The position numbers and the translations under genes are program-made. Positions 61,866 to 64,000 of a DNA stretch of 64,000 nucleotides are shown here, piece after piece. Each line of letters begins with the position of its first letter. The stretch's first letter is position 1. The stretch comes from Ideonella oryzae (lineage in GTDB: Bacteria > Pseudomonadota > Gammaproteobacteria > Burkholderiales > Burkholderiaceae_C), in NCBI RefSeq assembly GCF_024055665.1, contig NZ_JAMXMC010000001.1, positions 1 through 64,000 of the forward strand, in the 5' to 3' direction. The notes beneath the pieces were generated by a model, which saw only the letters and a list, made by a program, of their open reading frames with translations, was not told the origin of the DNA and made no database searches.

Positions 61866-62864
61866 TCACAGACCCTCGACGCTCAGGTGCACCAGGGTCT
61901 GGTTGAGCAGCTGGTAGCCGATCTCGCCAAAGGTCATCGGGCCCTGGAAGCGGCCCGTGCGGCGCCCCTGCAATTGGCCATGCAGGTAGTTGAGGATGCA
62001 GTTGCAGCAGAACACCGGGTCGCTGGCCAGGGTCTGGCCGGCGGTGGCACGGGCGAAGGCGGCCGAATAGTCGGGCAGCGGCCGGGCCAGGCGGTAGCCC
62101 ACGCCCGGGAAGACCGGGGCATAGAACGCCACCTGGCGGCGGTCTGCGTCCAGGGACTTGATGCTGACGTTGATCAGCGCGCCGTGGTAGTCGGCCACCA
62201 GGGGCCAGCGGGTGTCGGCGCCCTGGCGCACCCACCAGTCGTGCAGGTTGGCCGGCTGGCCGTCGACCAGGCAGTCGCCCCCGGTGAAGCCGCTGCGCGC
62301 GAACTCGATCACCGGCCCGTCGCCCGGGGTGAAGAGGTTGAGGATGTCCACATGGACCAGCGCGGTCTCCGGCAGCGGCAGGTGGATCACCACCGCCGCG
62401 TTGTCGTGCAGCAGGCCGGTCTGGCCGTCGACCACCCGCGCGCGGGTGCCGGGCTCGTCCAGGTGCATGCCGGCGATCCAGCCCACCAGCGGCTTCATGT
62501 ACATGTCGTCGTAGCCGGGAGCCTCCTGGGCGAAGGCCTCGTGCACCTCGCTGAAGGCCGGCAGCACCATCACCGAGAAGCCGTGCTCCGGCCCGTCAAT
62601 GCACACGCGCGAGAGCTGGGAGCGCGGGTACAGGCGCACGCTGGGCGGCAGGGGGCCGGCGGGCAGCTCGGTCACGAAGACCTGCTGGCGGCTGCAGGTG
62701 CCACCGCTGTCGGCCATGAAGTAGGGGATGGTGCCGCCGATCCAGTCGCCCCGCGGCAGCTGGCGCAGCAGGGCCTCGTCACCGGCGATGCAGCAGGGCT
62801 TGCGGGCCTGGATCAGGCGAGCGGCCTCGTCGAGCGAGACCAGGCGGTGGGTCAGTGCATTCAT
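61866..62864 (-). CDS. uncharacterised conserved protein
   Basis: This 332-residue soluble-looking protein begins with MNALTHRLVSLDEAARLIQA and GDEALLRQLPRGDWIGGTIP. It contains the Cys-bearing segments DSGGTCSRQQVFVTELPAG and DPVFCCNCILNYLHGQLQGR (a CCxC cluster), and ends MTFGEIGYQLLNQTLVHLSV. The layout weakly recalls FIST-type sensory proteins, including a Cys-rich end, but I cannot assign it. It lies 11 nt after the stop of the next gene upstream, so the two are almost certainly an operon. The ATG at 62864 was preferred to an upstream in-frame start overlapping that gene. Confidence 0.7.
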   Translation of the reverse strand: MNALTHRLVSLDEAARLIQARKPCCIAGDEALLRQLPRGDWIGGTIPYFMADSGGTCSRQQVFVTELPAGPLPPSVRLYPRSQLSRVCIDGPEHGFSVMVLPAFSEVHEAFAQEAPGYDDMYMKPLVGWIAGMHLDEPGTRARVVDGQTGLLHDNAAVVIHLPLPETALVHVDILNLFTPGDGPVIEFARSGFTGGDCLVDGQPANLHDWWVRQGADTRWPLVADYHGALINVSIKSLDADRRQVAFYAPVFPGVGYRLARPLPDYSAAFARATAGQTLASDPVFCCNCILNYLHGQLQGRRTGRFQGPMTFGEIGYQLLNQTLVHLSVEGL

Positions 62865-62875
62865 GGGAACGGGCT

Positions 62876-63967
62876 TCAGTTCAGGGGCCAGCGGCGCAGC
62901 TGCTCCAGCTCGTGACGCAGCACCGCGCGGTGGCGGGCGAAGAAGCGGTGCAGCTCGACCAGCTTGAGCATGCGCAGCTCGTCGTCCTGCAGGCCGCGGG
63001 CCTGCTGACGCAGCTTGGTCAGCAAGAGGCGCAGGCTCAGCGTGCGCACCTCGATGTCGCAGTCGCCGCTGAGCAGGGCCTGCCACAGCGGGTCGCTGAC
63101 ATCGGGCACCTCGTCGTCCTCACCGGCCATCGCCCGGCTGAGCGAGGCCTGCAGCGCGGCCCGGGCCGCGGCATCGGCCGTGCGCAGCTGGGCGATCTCG
63201 CCGGCCAGCAGGGACTGGTTGCGCACAAAGTAGCGGTGCAGCCCCTGGGCGGCCTGGCGGTGCAGGTCGGCATCGCGGTGGGTGGCGGCCTCGCGGGTGA
63301 GCTTGGACAGCAGCAGCTTGAGCCCCAGGGCCCGCACCTCGATCGTCTGCCGCCCGGTGAGCAGGGCCAGCCAGACCGGCGCGTCCTCGGGCGGGATGGC
63401 CTCGTCGTCATCCGCCACACGGGGGGGCGCGGCCGGGGCCAGCTCGATGGGGCGGGCGGCGACCGGTGGGGGCACCGGCATGGGCGCTGCCACCGGTCGC
63501 GCCGTCTCGCGGGCCTCCTGTGCATCGCGGGCCTGGGGCGGCCGGGCACTGCCATGGTCCAGCCGGAACTTGTACTTCCACAGGTCCGACAGCGGCAGGT
63601 CCAGCATGCGGCAGAGCTGGGACATGGTGGCGCCGTCGAGCATCAGGTCCAGCACCAGGCGCGAGAGCGCGTGCGAGAAGGGCAGTTCGGGCTCGCCGGC
63701 CCAGGGTGCGTCGGGCAGGGGCTGGCCCTCGCGCATGGTCAGCACCACCTCGCAGCGGCGCCCGGCCATCGGCAGGTGGGCCCAGTGCAGGCGCAGGCCA
63801 CCCGCCGCCGGCTTGCGCGGTGCCCAGAAGGGGCCGGCGCTTTCTGCGGCGGTGCCCACCTGGACCGAGAGCTGGCGCGAGCCGTCACTCCATTTGAAGC
63901 CCTGCACCTGCCAGGGCGCACGCACCTCCAGCAAAGTCTCCAGCCATTGGCGCTCCTGGGGCGTCAT
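62876..63967 (-). CDS. uncharacterised protein with an internal C-terminal duplication
   Basis: This 363-residue protein has an N-terminal domain of about 140 residues (WLETLLEVRAPWQVQGFKWS onward, with an HTH-like stretch LDGATMSQLCRMLDLPLSDL) and a Pro/Ala-rich linker (about 145-190). Two related helical repeats follow. Repeat 1 runs PVWLALLTGRQTIEVRALGL, KLLLSKLTREA to LHRYFVRNQSLLAGEIAQLR. Repeat 2 runs PLWQALLSGDCDIEVRTLSL, RLLLTKLRQQA to LHRFFARHRAVLRHELEQLR. No family was recognised. It is cotranscribed with the uncharacterised protein downstream. No signal peptide or membrane helix is seen, so it is probably cytosolic. Confidence 0.72.
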   Translation of the reverse strand: MTPQERQWLETLLEVRAPWQVQGFKWSDGSRQLSVQVGTAAESAGPFWAPRKPAAGGLRLHWAHLPMAGRRCEVVLTMREGQPLPDAPWAGEPELPFSHALSRLVLDLMLDGATMSQLCRMLDLPLSDLWKYKFRLDHGSARPPQARDAQEARETARPVAAPMPVPPPVAARPIELAPAAPPRVADDDEAIPPEDAPVWLALLTGRQTIEVRALGLKLLLSKLTREAATHRDADLHRQAAQGLHRYFVRNQSLLAGEIAQLRTADAAARAALQASLSRAMAGEDDEVPDVSDPLWQALLSGDCDIEVRTLSLRLLLTKLRQQARGLQDDELRMLKLVELHRFFARHRAVLRHELEQLRRWPLN

Positions 63968-64000
63968 CGTGTCTCCTCTCCCATCCCGGACTGCTGAGTG

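Overview
The window is a GC-rich (around 70 % by eye), gene-dense chromosomal segment. Tight ATGA/GTGA overlaps between genes and the gene content (PcaF/PaaJ-type thiolase, HSD10-type SDR, NhaR-type LysR next to TerC, a Nit1C cluster, GntR/MocR regulators) suggest a beta-proteobacterium of the order Burkholderiales, perhaps near Ideonella/Rubrivivax/Roseateles. This placement is an inference from gene style, not from a marker gene. No rRNA, tRNA, CRISPR array, insertion sequence, phage gene or replication origin was seen.

Layout. 1-6.3 kb holds a beta-oxidation block (ETF-ubiquinone oxidoreductase, thiolase, bifunctional FadB-like enzyme) with a divergent LysR regulator, then a zinc-binding dehydrogenase divergent from a MarR regulator. 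6.3-13.6 kb holds an RbbA/YhiI/YhhJ-type ABC exporter with its own outer-membrane lipoprotein and a divergent TetR regulator with a perfect 12-bp palindromic operator. 13.6-17.9 kb holds a duplicated-domain secreted protein, a beta-class GST, an SDR/AraC pair and an HSD10-type SDR. 17.9-25.1 kb holds a second exporter operon (EF-hand protein, adaptor, 85-aa membrane protein, FtsX-type permease, ATPase, outer-membrane lipoprotein) divergent from an OmpR/EnvZ-like two-component system. 25-29.3 kb holds small envelope proteins, a TetR/nitronate monooxygenase pair, a YccA-like protein, a frameshifted HPF-like gene and a TerB-like protein. 29.3-31.3 kb holds a NhaR-like regulator and a frameshifted TerC gene. 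31.4-35.5 kb holds two toxin-antitoxin loci (HipBA and RES/Xre) and a MESH1-like hydrolase. 35.6-48.0 kb holds a long efflux locus: a CpxR-like regulator, RND tripartite pump, CpxA-like kinase, then a MacAB-like ABC pump. 48.1-53 kb holds a LysR/MFS pair and a MocR/ketopantoate-reductase-like pair. 53.2-59.1 kb is a seven-gene Nit1C cluster. 59.1-64 kb holds a PAS-GGDEF-EAL protein and two uncharacterised proteins, one with an internal duplication.

How the genes work together. The dominant theme is export across the envelope: three loci each bring their own NodT-type outer-membrane lipoprotein and local regulator. The second theme is local regulation: nearly every cluster has a divergent regulator, and inverted or direct repeats are visible in most of the shared promoters. 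The strongest of these are four HipB-type operators phased exactly 27 bp apart, and paired TTGATCG direct repeats between the MocR gene and the Nit1C cluster. Nit1C (nitrilase, non-canonical radical SAM enzyme, GNAT, AIR-synthase-like protein, glycosyltransferase and two nitrogen-starvation proteins) is conserved across cyanobacteria, actinobacteria and proteobacteria. Its chemistry is unresolved, and it is the best candidate for incompletely described biology here.
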